DNA of 64,000 nucleotides, taken from contig NZ_CP070973.1 in the NCBI RefSeq assembly GCF_017086405.1, positions 1,798,001-1,862,000 on the forward strand, read 5' to 3'. Source of the stretch: Mycobacterium gordonae. Lineage in GTDB: Bacteria > Actinomycetota > Actinomycetes > Mycobacteriales > Mycobacteriaceae. Below are positions 37,277-44,955 of the stretch, piece after piece. The notes under the pieces are model-generated. The model saw nothing but the letters and a program-made list of their open reading frames with translations. It did not search any database and was not told the origin of the DNA. Position 1 is the stretch's first letter; the number at the start of each line of letters is the position of its first letter. A program made the position numbers and the translations under genes.

Positions 37277-39136
37277 ATGAGGATCGAGCGACTCCAAGTT
37301 GAAGAAGGTTTTCTTGACGGACTCCGCCTCGACTTGGCGCCGGGACTGAATGTCATCATCGGAGCTCGAGGGGTCGGCAAGACCAGCATCCTGGAGATGA
37401 TTCGGTACGCACTGCGCCTTGAACACGTCGATCAGAGGCGTGCGGCAAGTGCTCAACAGCATGCTGAAGCGATTCTAAGTGGCGGCAGAGTTCTACTGAC
37501 CTTCGTCGACAACTCCGGCGCGCGTGTGACTGTGGCAAGGTCAGCCGCCGATCCAGTTGACGTACCTTCAGGCGTTCCCCGAGACCAGGCGCCGGTTGTC
37601 CTGGGTCAGAACGAACTTGAAGGAATTGGCCTTGACCAGCGCAGCCGTCTTCGACTAATCGACAATTACGCGGCGATGGACCCGGGGCGAGACCAAGCAG
37701 ACATCGGCCGGCTTACATCGACGGTTAAGTCGCTAACTCTTCAGCGTCGCGACCTTGTCCTCCAAAGCGAGGCACTTCGTCAGCAAGAACTGCTTCGGCC
37801 GAAGGTGGAGGAAGAGCTTGACGCTGCACGCGCGATTGAAGCAGCGCTGCTGGACAGAGCTGGAACCGATGCAGCACGTCTTCGCGAGCGTTTGGGCGAG
37901 CAAACCACCCGGCAAGCACAGGTGGGACGTGAACTGTCTGATTTGGAAAGCATAAAGGAGGCATTCCTCCGGCTGTTCGAAGAGTCTGAGTCTCTTCACG
38001 CATCAATTGCGGAGGCGCGTTCAGACCTGCCAAACGCCGGTAGCGCGAGTTCTCGTTATCTGGCCGAACTCGATCGAATTGCTGGACTTCAAAGGTCAGT
38101 ATCGAATGCGGTTAAAGAGCTCACCGACAGGGTCTCCGCTGACATCGGCTCACAGCAATCTGAGTACTCACGTATTGACGATGAGATACGTCCACTACGG
38201 AGGGAATTTGAAGAGTTTGAAGTTGGCGCTGCCGCCGCCGCCCAGGCGACTGCACGCTTAGAGCAGCAGCTGGCAGGCATCGACTCAGGCATCGAACGCT
38301 CAAACGCTTTGGAGAAGCGAACTCTTGCCCTAAGCCTCGAACGTAGTGACGCAATGAAGGCGATTGAGGCTATTCGAGAATCTAACTGGTCGGAACGGAC
38401 CAGGGCAACGGAATTATTGAATCTCCGTTTTGAACCACGAATTCGCATCCGGATGGAGCACTACGGCGACCGCAGCAATTACGAGGGCGCTTTAGCAGTT
38501 GCTCTTCGTGGCAGTGGCCTCCAGCACAACCAGCTAGCGGAATGGCTGGCTGAGCGTATGAGTCCGCAGGAGCTCGTGAGTGCGGTCGAAGCTAGCGACG
38601 CTGCACAGCTAGCGTTGATTGGAGAGCTTACAAGTTCGCGGGTCGAGAAGTTAGTGAATCACCTCGCGAAATCGGACGCGCTTGGCGATATCCTTACATC
38701 CCAAGTTGACGACCTAGTAGTCTTCGAACTTCTCGTCGGGCGGGACTATCGGAGCAGCGAGCAACTGTCCACAGGTCAGCGCTGCGCAGTCGTGTTGCCT
38801 CTATTGCTTGCCGACGAAGACCGTGTGTTACTTATGGACCAGCCTGAGGACCATCTAGACAACGCTTATTTGGTTGAAAACACCATTAAAACGTTGTTGG
38901 CGAGGAGTACAGAATCACAGACGATCATTGCCACTCACAATGCCAATATTCCTGTCCTGGGGAATGCTGAGCTAGTTATTTGTCTCGAAAGTGACGGACG
39001 GAGGGGTTACATTCGACACGCCGGTCCCCTGACGGACAAGCCAACGGTCGGTCTCATTTCTGATCTCATGGAAGGCGGGCGCGAAGCATTTGCTCGTCGA
39101 GCAGATTTCTACCGGAGCTGGGTTGCGCGCGCATGA
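37277..39136 (+). CDS. ABC/SMC-type ATPase, first gene of two-component operon
   Basis: 619 residues. Walker A GARGVGKTS lies at residues 29-37. A long helical, coiled-coil-rich middle (about 150-400) separates it from an ABC signature LSTGQR (about 497), a Walker B DRVLLMDQPEDHLD (about 515) and IATHNAN as H-loop. This head-coil-head layout is that of RecF/SMC-like ATPases, many of which are sensors in phage defence; no nuclease or zinc-hook motif is visible. The ATG at 37277 is chosen as the first with family-like sequence. It overlaps the kinase gene by four bases. A+T-rich relative to the host, so transferred. Confidence 0.85.
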   Translation: MRIERLQVEEGFLDGLRLDLAPGLNVIIGARGVGKTSILEMIRYALRLEHVDQRRAASAQQHAEAILSGGRVLLTFVDNSGARVTVARSAADPVDVPSGVPRDQAPVVLGQNELEGIGLDQRSRLRLIDNYAAMDPGRDQADIGRLTSTVKSLTLQRRDLVLQSEALRQQELLRPKVEEELDAARAIEAALLDRAGTDAARLRERLGEQTTRQAQVGRELSDLESIKEAFLRLFEESESLHASIAEARSDLPNAGSASSRYLAELDRIAGLQRSVSNAVKELTDRVSADIGSQQSEYSRIDDEIRPLRREFEEFEVGAAAAAQATARLEQQLAGIDSGIERSNALEKRTLALSLERSDAMKAIEAIRESNWSERTRATELLNLRFEPRIRIRMEHYGDRSNYEGALAVALRGSGLQHNQLAEWLAERMSPQELVSAVEASDAAQLALIGELTSSRVEKLVNHLAKSDALGDILTSQVDDLVVFELLVGRDYRSSEQLSTGQRCAVVLPLLLADEDRVLLMDQPEDHLDNAYLVENTIKTLLARSTESQTIIATHNANIPVLGNAELVICLESDGRRGYIRHAGPLTDKPTVGLISDLMEGGREAFARRADFYRSWVARA

Positions 39137-40044
39137 ATCGCGCTGAAGCATTATTGGCTCTGGCTAGCGACACACCCGCGGAGCGGCTCAGTGCCGCACG
39201 ATTCCTGCAGCTCTGGGCTTTACCGTCTGACGTTCCGGCGCTTCGAGCTGCCATTTCTCGTGAGCCGGTCGGGTGGGTGCGGCGAGCGCTGGAGTCAGCA
39301 CTCCAACGCATGGGCGACAGGCGTTCGGTCACCGTAGACTTGGACGATCTGCGTAAAGACGAAGCCCAAACCAGCGAGGAACTTGCCGCGATGGCTCGGG
39401 CGCGTATTGCTAGAACTGTCGTACACGAGTTGGAACCGATAGTTGGACTCATCGAATATTATGCATCGAGCGAATTTCCTTCTTATGTGGGAAGTCAAAC
39501 GAAGTCGCACGTGGAGAGGCTTGCTGCGATGCTGCGTGCAATCGAAACACTCGGAAAAATTTCGGCGACGCCACACGTTGAGGTAGTCGATATCACGCTT
39601 ATCCTTAATGAAGTCGTCGCAGCGGAACAAACTAAATTCGATGTAGATATCCGCCTTGAAGGGCCGATCGGTTTGCGTGTGAACACGGACGCTGGACTTG
39701 TCAGGGTCATCGTGGGTAATGGCGTAAGAAATGCGTGTGAATCTATTTTACAGGTGGGAGACAGACCCACCGCCGTCAGCGTGATCTATGGTGCGACCGA
39801 CCGGGAAGCGTGGGTCACCATTGCGGACAACGGCGTGGGCCTCCCTTCCGGCAGCACCGAGAATTTATTCGAGATGGGCACGTCCACCAAAGAGGATCAC
39901 CTCGGAATGGGCTTGACTTTGTGTTCCGAAGCGGCGCGAGCGCTGGGTGGAGATCTGCGATTAATCACGGATTCAGCGAGCACGCGCCTTGAATTGAGCT
40001 TGCCATTCAATAGGGGAGGCGAAGATGCAAGTTCTGTTGGTTGA
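39133..40044 (+). CDS. Soluble histidine kinase with HEAT-like N-terminus
   Basis: 303 residues, no membrane segment. The first ~70 residues form a helical region like HEAT repeats (ALRAAISREPVGWVRRALESAL). VVHELEPIV places the candidate phospho-accepting histidine at 98, and the HATPase domain has VGNGVRNAC (N box, ~196), DNGVGLP (232-238) and LGMGLTLC (257-264). Expected to phosphorylate the response regulator encoded next, whose start lies 20 bp inside this gene. Absence of a sensor or membrane domain suggests the ATPase upstream is the input. Confidence 0.87.
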   Translation: MNRAEALLALASDTPAERLSAARFLQLWALPSDVPALRAAISREPVGWVRRALESALQRMGDRRSVTVDLDDLRKDEAQTSEELAAMARARIARTVVHELEPIVGLIEYYASSEFPSYVGSQTKSHVERLAAMLRAIETLGKISATPHVEVVDITLILNEVVAAEQTKFDVDIRLEGPIGLRVNTDAGLVRVIVGNGVRNACESILQVGDRPTAVSVIYGATDREAWVTIADNGVGLPSGSTENLFEMGTSTKEDHLGMGLTLCSEAARALGGDLRLITDSASTRLELSLPFNRGGEDASSVG

Positions 40045-41437
40045 GGACGAAAAGGCGATCCGTACCCTTTTTGCGAACCATTGCAGTGCTCAGGGGGTTG
40101 ATATCACCATTGCCTCGTCCCTTGGTGAGGCCAAGCAAATAATTGATCAAGACAATCAGGACTTCGACCTCGGCATATGCGATCTGAAGATTCCCTCGGC
40201 ACCGGGTGTCGTTGATGAAGATGTACAACATGGGCTCGCCGTGCTGAGGCATTTGCTGTCTGTTTGGCCTGGCGTGCCCCTGATTGTACTTTCTGCTTTT
40301 GGTACTGTCGACGTGGTCTCTAAAATGCTTTACGATGCGAGATCATTGGATCTGTATGGCGACAGGGACCCTCGACCAATGTTACGTTTCGTTCAGAAGG
40401 CCCGACTTGTTGATGCAGTCGCCGCTATAGATGAGGTTAATGCAGAAATAGAGGCGCTTGAACAGATCGAACTGGTCTCCCCGAGCTTGACTCCCGCTTA
40501 CTGTCGTGCGGTGCGTGTATTCGCGCGCCGAAAGGCCGGCACATTCGTTGAATACACGCCGCTGGCTGGGGGCCGTTCGGGGGCGCAGACGGGACTTGCA
40601 ACGGTCAAGAACGCGTGGGGCGCCCAGGTTGCGCACGTAGTTACCAAACTAACCCGGCTCGACAGGGCAACAGAAGAAAAAGGCCGCTACATCTCTCATA
40701 TATCGGGAAAACTGGGTGCCGCAACCTTTGCAGATCTAGGCGACGAGGTTATGGCCGGCTGCGGTGGATCGGCAGGGCTGTTTTACAGCGTAGCTGATAC
40801 ATTCAATCGCAATCTTTTCTGGGTATTAGCCAACGACCCGGGAAACGTAGAAGGCGTAATTGATGAGCTTGCAGCTATGTGTGCACCCTGGCTTACGGGC
40901 GTACCCCATACGGCAAAGAAATGGTCAGATGTCCGCCGGAATCTGATCGCTGACTCGAGGTACACTGATGTGCGCACGAGTTACGAAATAGTAGAGATCG
41001 CCGACGAAAAGGCTGTGCAATGCTTGTGGACCTCCCAACATGGGGACCTTCATGGCGCTAATGTGCTAATCAACGATAAGTCGCGACCTGTCCTGATCGA
41101 TTACGGCCGAACTGGGGACGCACCGAGCGTGTTAGATCCGTTGACACTAGAGCTCTCAGCGATCTTTCATCCCGATTCACCCGTCGCCGCCGACCCATGG
41201 CCCACTGTCGATGACTTGCAGAACTGGGCGGACGTAGATGTGTACGTGAGGGACTGTCCATATCCAGCATTTGTCCGCGCATGCCGCAGCTGGGCTACCT
41301 CCGTAAAGGTTGGTCAAAGAGATCTGTTTGCGACAGTTAGCGCTTTCTGTCTGCGCAACCTCCAATACGACGACGTGGATAAGGACAAAGCATTGGCACT
41401 GCAGCGCGTGGCGAGCGCCTACGTCAACGAGGCCTGA
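40025..41437 (+). CDS. Response regulator fused to a phosphotransferase-like domain
   Basis: 470 residues. The N-terminal receiver domain (1-~125) has the acidic triad VEDE (7-9) and the phospho-acceptor Asp53 in ICDLKIP. After a linker, the C-terminal domain (~180-470) resembles the aminoglycoside/choline-kinase fold: a glycine-rich GGRSGAQ loop, VTKLTRL with a candidate ATP lysine, the catalytic loop HGDLHGAN (339-346) and IDYG (358-361) as metal-binding motif. No DNA-binding domain. Output would thus be phosphorylation or nucleotide chemistry switched by Asp53. Third gene of the overlapping operon. Confidence 0.85.
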   Translation: MQVLLVEDEKAIRTLFANHCSAQGVDITIASSLGEAKQIIDQDNQDFDLGICDLKIPSAPGVVDEDVQHGLAVLRHLLSVWPGVPLIVLSAFGTVDVVSKMLYDARSLDLYGDRDPRPMLRFVQKARLVDAVAAIDEVNAEIEALEQIELVSPSLTPAYCRAVRVFARRKAGTFVEYTPLAGGRSGAQTGLATVKNAWGAQVAHVVTKLTRLDRATEEKGRYISHISGKLGAATFADLGDEVMAGCGGSAGLFYSVADTFNRNLFWVLANDPGNVEGVIDELAAMCAPWLTGVPHTAKKWSDVRRNLIADSRYTDVRTSYEIVEIADEKAVQCLWTSQHGDLHGANVLINDKSRPVLIDYGRTGDAPSVLDPLTLELSAIFHPDSPVAADPWPTVDDLQNWADVDVYVRDCPYPAFVRACRSWATSVKVGQRDLFATVSAFCLRNLQYDDVDKDKALALQRVASAYVNEA

Positions 41438-41623
41438 TGGCCGGAACCTAGCTGGGGTGCGGCGCAGGGACGGACAACCGGGTGTAAGAATGGGCTGCTA
41501 TCAGTGAAGCTGTAGGAGTTGGAGATTGGGTCGAGGGCAGGCCCCTAGCTCGACGGTGCTTCTATCAAGCAGCGACGATCTGAAGGCTTCCGCCGACTGC
41601 GGCAATGTAGGACTTCACTATGC

Positions 41624-42937
41624 CTAGTTGTCCCACGCGTCCCCGAGCAAGAACTCGGCAGCTTGTTCCGCTGCCTCGCGATCGTCCTTGCCCAGCACAT
41701 GGGCGTAGGTCTCCAGGAAGAACCCGACGTTGGCGTGCCCGATGCGTTCGCTGATCACCTTCGGGCTGACACCGGCCCGCAGCGCACCGGTAGCGTAGGA
41801 GTGGCGTAGATCGTGGAAGGTGATGCGTGACAAACCTGCTGCGGCCGCGAGACGGTCGAAGCGTTGACGGATCGTATCGGGATGCGGCGGCCGGCCATCC
41901 TGGTAGGTGAAGAGGTAGTCGCCGGGATGGTATGCGTCGCCGAAGAATTGACGCTCGCGGTCTTGGAGTTCGCGCCAACGGCGCAGTGCCGCAACGGTGG
42001 CACGGTCGATCGAAATGGTCTGATCGGCATTGCGGGTCTTGCCGCCGGCCTTGTCGACTGCCCGGCCGCCGACCACCACGCGATTGTCATGGACGGTGAT
42101 GACACCGGTATCCAGGTCGACGTCAGACCACTTCAGGCCGCACACCTGGCCGCGCCGAATGCCGGTTGTGAGTTCGAGTAGGAACAGCGCCGCGAACCGG
42201 TCGTCGCGGATAGACTTGAGGAACGTCCGGATTTCGTCAGCGCTCCACACCGTTCGGCGCGTGCGCGGACGACGCGGTGGTTTCACATTGCTCGCCGGGT
42301 TGTCGGTGAGGTATTTCCACGCCACCGCGTCGACGAGTGCTCGGTGCAGAAACGCGTGGACATTGCGGACGGTCTTGGGTGCTAATCCAGGCGAAACCGG
42401 TTTCGGCACAATGCCTACCCGATAGCGCCTTACCGCGGTGCGGGCCGCGTGGATTGTTGTGTCGCATGCCTCCGACAGCTGCCGGGGTGTGGGCGGGGCG
42501 CCCGCGGCGCTGCGCTGGGACCAATAGGCATACATCACGGTGTCGTTGTCGCGCTTGACGCGACCCTCGGTCAGCAGCTTGTTGTAGAGCTTCAAGAGTT
42601 GAGGCTCGTCAAGTCGCTGCAGACGCTCGGCACCGATATGGGGAATGACGTATGTGCGCGCGTAATCGCTCCAGCTGCGCCACGTCGTGGCGTCGAGTGC
42701 GGGTTCGATAGCGGCGAGCCATTCGGTGAGGAATTGCGCGACTGTGCGGTTCGAAGGCTTGACGACCCGGCCGCGGTCAGCATCTCGCATGGCTTCCCGG
42801 CAGGCTTTCCAGGCCTCGCGCTCGGTCTCGAAGCCGCCTTTGGTGATCCAGGGATATCGGCCGGTCGCGGGGTCCCGCTCTGGGAGGCGGAATTTGTAGT
42901 ACCACGCCGAACCACGCTGATGGACAGTGCCTTTCAT
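41624..42937 (-). CDS. int: Tyrosine site-specific integrase
   Basis: 437 residues. N-terminal AP2-like arm-binding domain (WYYKFRLPERDPATGRYPW), SAM-like core-binding domain (about 65-160) with a divergent insert, then the catalytic domain with GIRRGQ (Arg), HDLRHSYAT (His-x-x-Arg), GHANVGFFLETYAH (His and the nucleophilic Tyr). It recombines attP with the initiator tRNA site. Unusually it lies in the middle of the island rather than beside an end. Start overlaps the stop of the excisionase gene (ATGA). Confidence 0.93.
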   Translation of the reverse strand: MKGTVHQRGSAWYYKFRLPERDPATGRYPWITKGGFETEREAWKACREAMRDADRGRVVKPSNRTVAQFLTEWLAAIEPALDATTWRSWSDYARTYVIPHIGAERLQRLDEPQLLKLYNKLLTEGRVKRDNDTVMYAYWSQRSAAGAPPTPRQLSEACDTTIHAARTAVRRYRVGIVPKPVSPGLAPKTVRNVHAFLHRALVDAVAWKYLTDNPASNVKPPRRPRTRRTVWSADEIRTFLKSIRDDRFAALFLLELTTGIRRGQVCGLKWSDVDLDTGVITVHDNRVVVGGRAVDKAGGKTRNADQTISIDRATVAALRRWRELQDRERQFFGDAYHPGDYLFTYQDGRPPHPDTIRQRFDRLAAAAGLSRITFHDLRHSYATGALRAGVSPKVISERIGHANVGFFLETYAHVLGKDDREAAEQAAEFLLGDAWDN

Positions 42938-43116
42938 GAGGCCACCAGCTCGCGCAAGCCAGCCGTTACCACGTAGATCCGGCCGCCAAGGCGACGAACG
43001 GGCAGCTCGTCGGAGGCCACCAGTCGGTAGGCTGCCGCCCGGCTGATTCCCAGTAGCTGCGCGGCGTGGGGAACCGCGAGCAGCAGGGGGAGATCATTGA
43101 ACACGTTGTTTTCCAA
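42934..43116 (-). CDS. xis: Excisionase / MerR-like helix-turn-helix protein
   Basis: 60 residues: a winged helix-turn-helix of the excisionase/helix-turn-helix_17 type (AAQLLGISRAAAYRLVASDELPVRRLGGRIYV). Such proteins bend DNA to direct excision. It starts at a TTG (43116) after GGTGG and shares ATGA with int, so it is co-translated with it. A GTG at 43104 is an alternative start. Confidence 0.82.
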   Translation of the reverse strand: MENNVFNDLPLLLAVPHAAQLLGISRAAAYRLVASDELPVRRLGGRIYVVTAGLRELVAS

Positions 43117-43122
43117 GGTATT

Positions 43123-43965
43123 TCACCACCTTCCCACAATCTTGTCGGGATTTTGCACGGATGAACGGTTCCTGTGGACTTGGGGGCTGCACTGTGGACA
43201 AAAGCCCGCAGCTTCCGTTCCGTCGGCCGCAGTGACGGTGATTGTGCGAGAATGCGCGTCTTCGCATTCACCGCACCAAGGCACTGCTGGCGCGGGCGAG
43301 CTTGGTGGCTGCCACGGGTGCGTGAGACGCCGGGCTAGCACGCGGATCGGATCCCGTGCCCCTTTCGGGTTTCGGATGAGGTGGGTGGCGAGATCTGCGG
43401 CCGGCCAGCCGCGTGCCAGGGCGGACTCGATGGCTGGCAGGAGAGTGTGCGCCTCGCACTCACCCAGCCGCCACGAATCGCTCACGGCGTGCAAGATTTG
43501 TGCTGCGGAGTCATCCGGTTCGGATGGGGATTGGGTTGATGGATTCAAGGGGTCCCGATTCGGGACCCCCGTAGGGTGCCTCTCTGATACCGCCCCCGTC
43601 CCACTGCGGGACGGCCCCCGTGTCAACACGGGACCAGGGGGTCCCGCATCGGGACTAGGGGGTCCCGGATCGGGACCGGGTGGAAGGTGTGGTGCCCGAG
43701 GGTGATTCAGGTAGTAGCGGGTGGAGCGGCGGGCACCGGAATCGTGGAATTGCGGGCGTCGAGACATGAAGCCCCGCGTCTCTAGAAAGCTCAGCGCGCG
43801 CAAGACCGTGCTTCTTCCGGCACCGGATTCAGCCATCAGCGTGCGGATCGACGGATAGCAGGAGAAGTTTTCATCCGCCTTGTTTGCGAGCAGGACGAGG
43901 ATGAACTTCGCCACCGGTTGGGCGATGTCCGAGTCTTTCGCCCACGCGAGGGCTTCCCAGCTCAT
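43123..43965 (-). CDS. Helix-turn-helix replication-like protein
   Basis: 280 residues. An N-terminal winged-helix domain (PVAKFILVLLANKADENFSCYPSIRTLMAESGAGRSTVLRALSFLE) is the HTH_36 type seen in replication and regulatory proteins of phages and actinobacterial elements. A Pro/Gly/Ser-rich linker (~95-150) is followed by a helical region and a C-terminal CGEC ... CPQC zinc site. The linker DNA carries a palindrome array (43549-43676). Part of the int-xis operon; the function in replication is inferred. Confidence 0.7.
   Translation of the reverse strand: MSWEALAWAKDSDIAQPVAKFILVLLANKADENFSCYPSIRTLMAESGAGRSTVLRALSFLETRGFMSRRPQFHDSGARRSTRYYLNHPRAPHLPPGPDPGPPSPDAGPPGPVLTRGPSRSGTGAVSERHPTGVPNRDPLNPSTQSPSEPDDSAAQILHAVSDSWRLGECEAHTLLPAIESALARGWPAADLATHLIRNPKGARDPIRVLARRLTHPWQPPSSPAPAVPWCGECEDAHSRTITVTAADGTEAAGFCPQCSPQVHRNRSSVQNPDKIVGRW
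43549..43676. repeat. Array of four GTCCCNNNNNGGGAC palindromes
   Basis: Copies at 43552-43566, 43598-43612, 43641-43655 and 43662-43676, the first extended to a perfect 21-bp palindrome (43549-43569). A further palindrome CCCGTGTCAACACGGG lies between the second and third. All fall in the linker of the replication-like gene. Candidate protein-binding or origin array. Confidence 0.7.
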
Positions 43966-44314
43966 GTTGACGCACCGAAAAGGCGCTGCCCACCGGCAGC
44001 CGTTTCGGCGGGCTGCGCCGAGCGGCGATCCATGGCGCGTCGTCTCATGTCTAAACGGTAAGTCCGCTCATGTGCCTAGCGCGACGGTCGCGCAAATATT
44101 TCTCTGTCGAGTTTTACTGCGGCACAGGTGAATTACCGCCAATTCCCGCGACGGGGCAAAACATCGCGAAACGTGCCGCTTCGCAACGGCATTCCGCGTG
44201 GCGCGGTGCTGACGCGGACGAGGCGGCGGATCTGCTCGTCGGGTGTGCCGGGATTGGCCGATCGCGGCCCCTGGCCCTTAGTGGACACTGAGTTGGCTTC
44301 GGGAGAGTCCCGCT
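43966..44314. other. Gap between replication-like and zinc-finger genes
   Basis: 349 bp. I find no frame with recognisable sequence. It probably carries the promoter for the replication-like, excisionase and integrase genes. No repeats stand out. Confidence 0.5.
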
Positions 44315-44722
44315 CTAGCCATTGAGAAGGCGCGCCTTCCTCAACGAAGTCAGCAAGCGCTGAGCGGCGCGCAGCGTCGGTGCATGCGCCGCGGCGTTCA
44401 GTTGTCCCGAGTCCGCTGCAGCGGCCAACGCCTCCAGAACAGTGCGACATGCCCGCGGCGACTTCAGCACGATCTGGGCGGCCTCGGCGGGGCTGGACGG
44501 AATCTGCTTTGTCTCGACCCGAACACGCTCCACGATCCGCCCGACGGGTTTCTCAACCACTTCGACCCGCACGGCGACGGCGCCGCTTTTCGCTGCTCTT
44601 CGCTCCTCATAGGCTGCTCGCCGGCACTGCTGCGAACACCAGATGGAGGGACGTCCCGGCTTCGGCGGCCAAGTGCTGTTCGGTATCTCCGCGCCGCATC
44701 GCGGGCATCGTTTCGCGGGCAT
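44315..44722 (-). CDS. Small zinc-finger protein
   Basis: 135 residues. The N-terminal CPRCGAEIPNS and WCSQQCRRAAYEERR form a CxxC-x(17-18)-CxxxC zinc finger like those of DUF-type and HNH-adjacent phage proteins. The rest is helical and charged (KSPRACRTVLEALAAAADS). Possibly a regulatory or DNA-binding protein of the element. Divergent from hsdR, separated by 233 bp. Confidence 0.65.
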   Translation of the reverse strand: MPAKRCPRCGAEIPNSTWPPKPGRPSIWCSQQCRRAAYEERRAAKSGAVAVRVEVVEKPVGRIVERVRVETKQIPSSPAEAAQIVLKSPRACRTVLEALAAAADSGQLNAAAHAPTLRAAQRLLTSLRKARLLNG

Positions 44723-44955
44723 GGGAGCAATGGTAAGTGCACCCTACATAGTTAGATACGGACGAAATTGCGTTATCGTTTCGTGACCCTGAGTGCAAGA
44801 GGTGTGATGTGTAGAGAGGCGGTCAAGTTAGGGGCGCCTAAGTGCCGGCGGCGGCGAAGTGTTGTTGTGACCGGCAGATCGCGGTGATCGCGCGGATGTC
44901 CAGCCGACAAATCTGCGGCCAAGACCGGGCTGGTGTCGGTAACGTTTGCCAAGTC

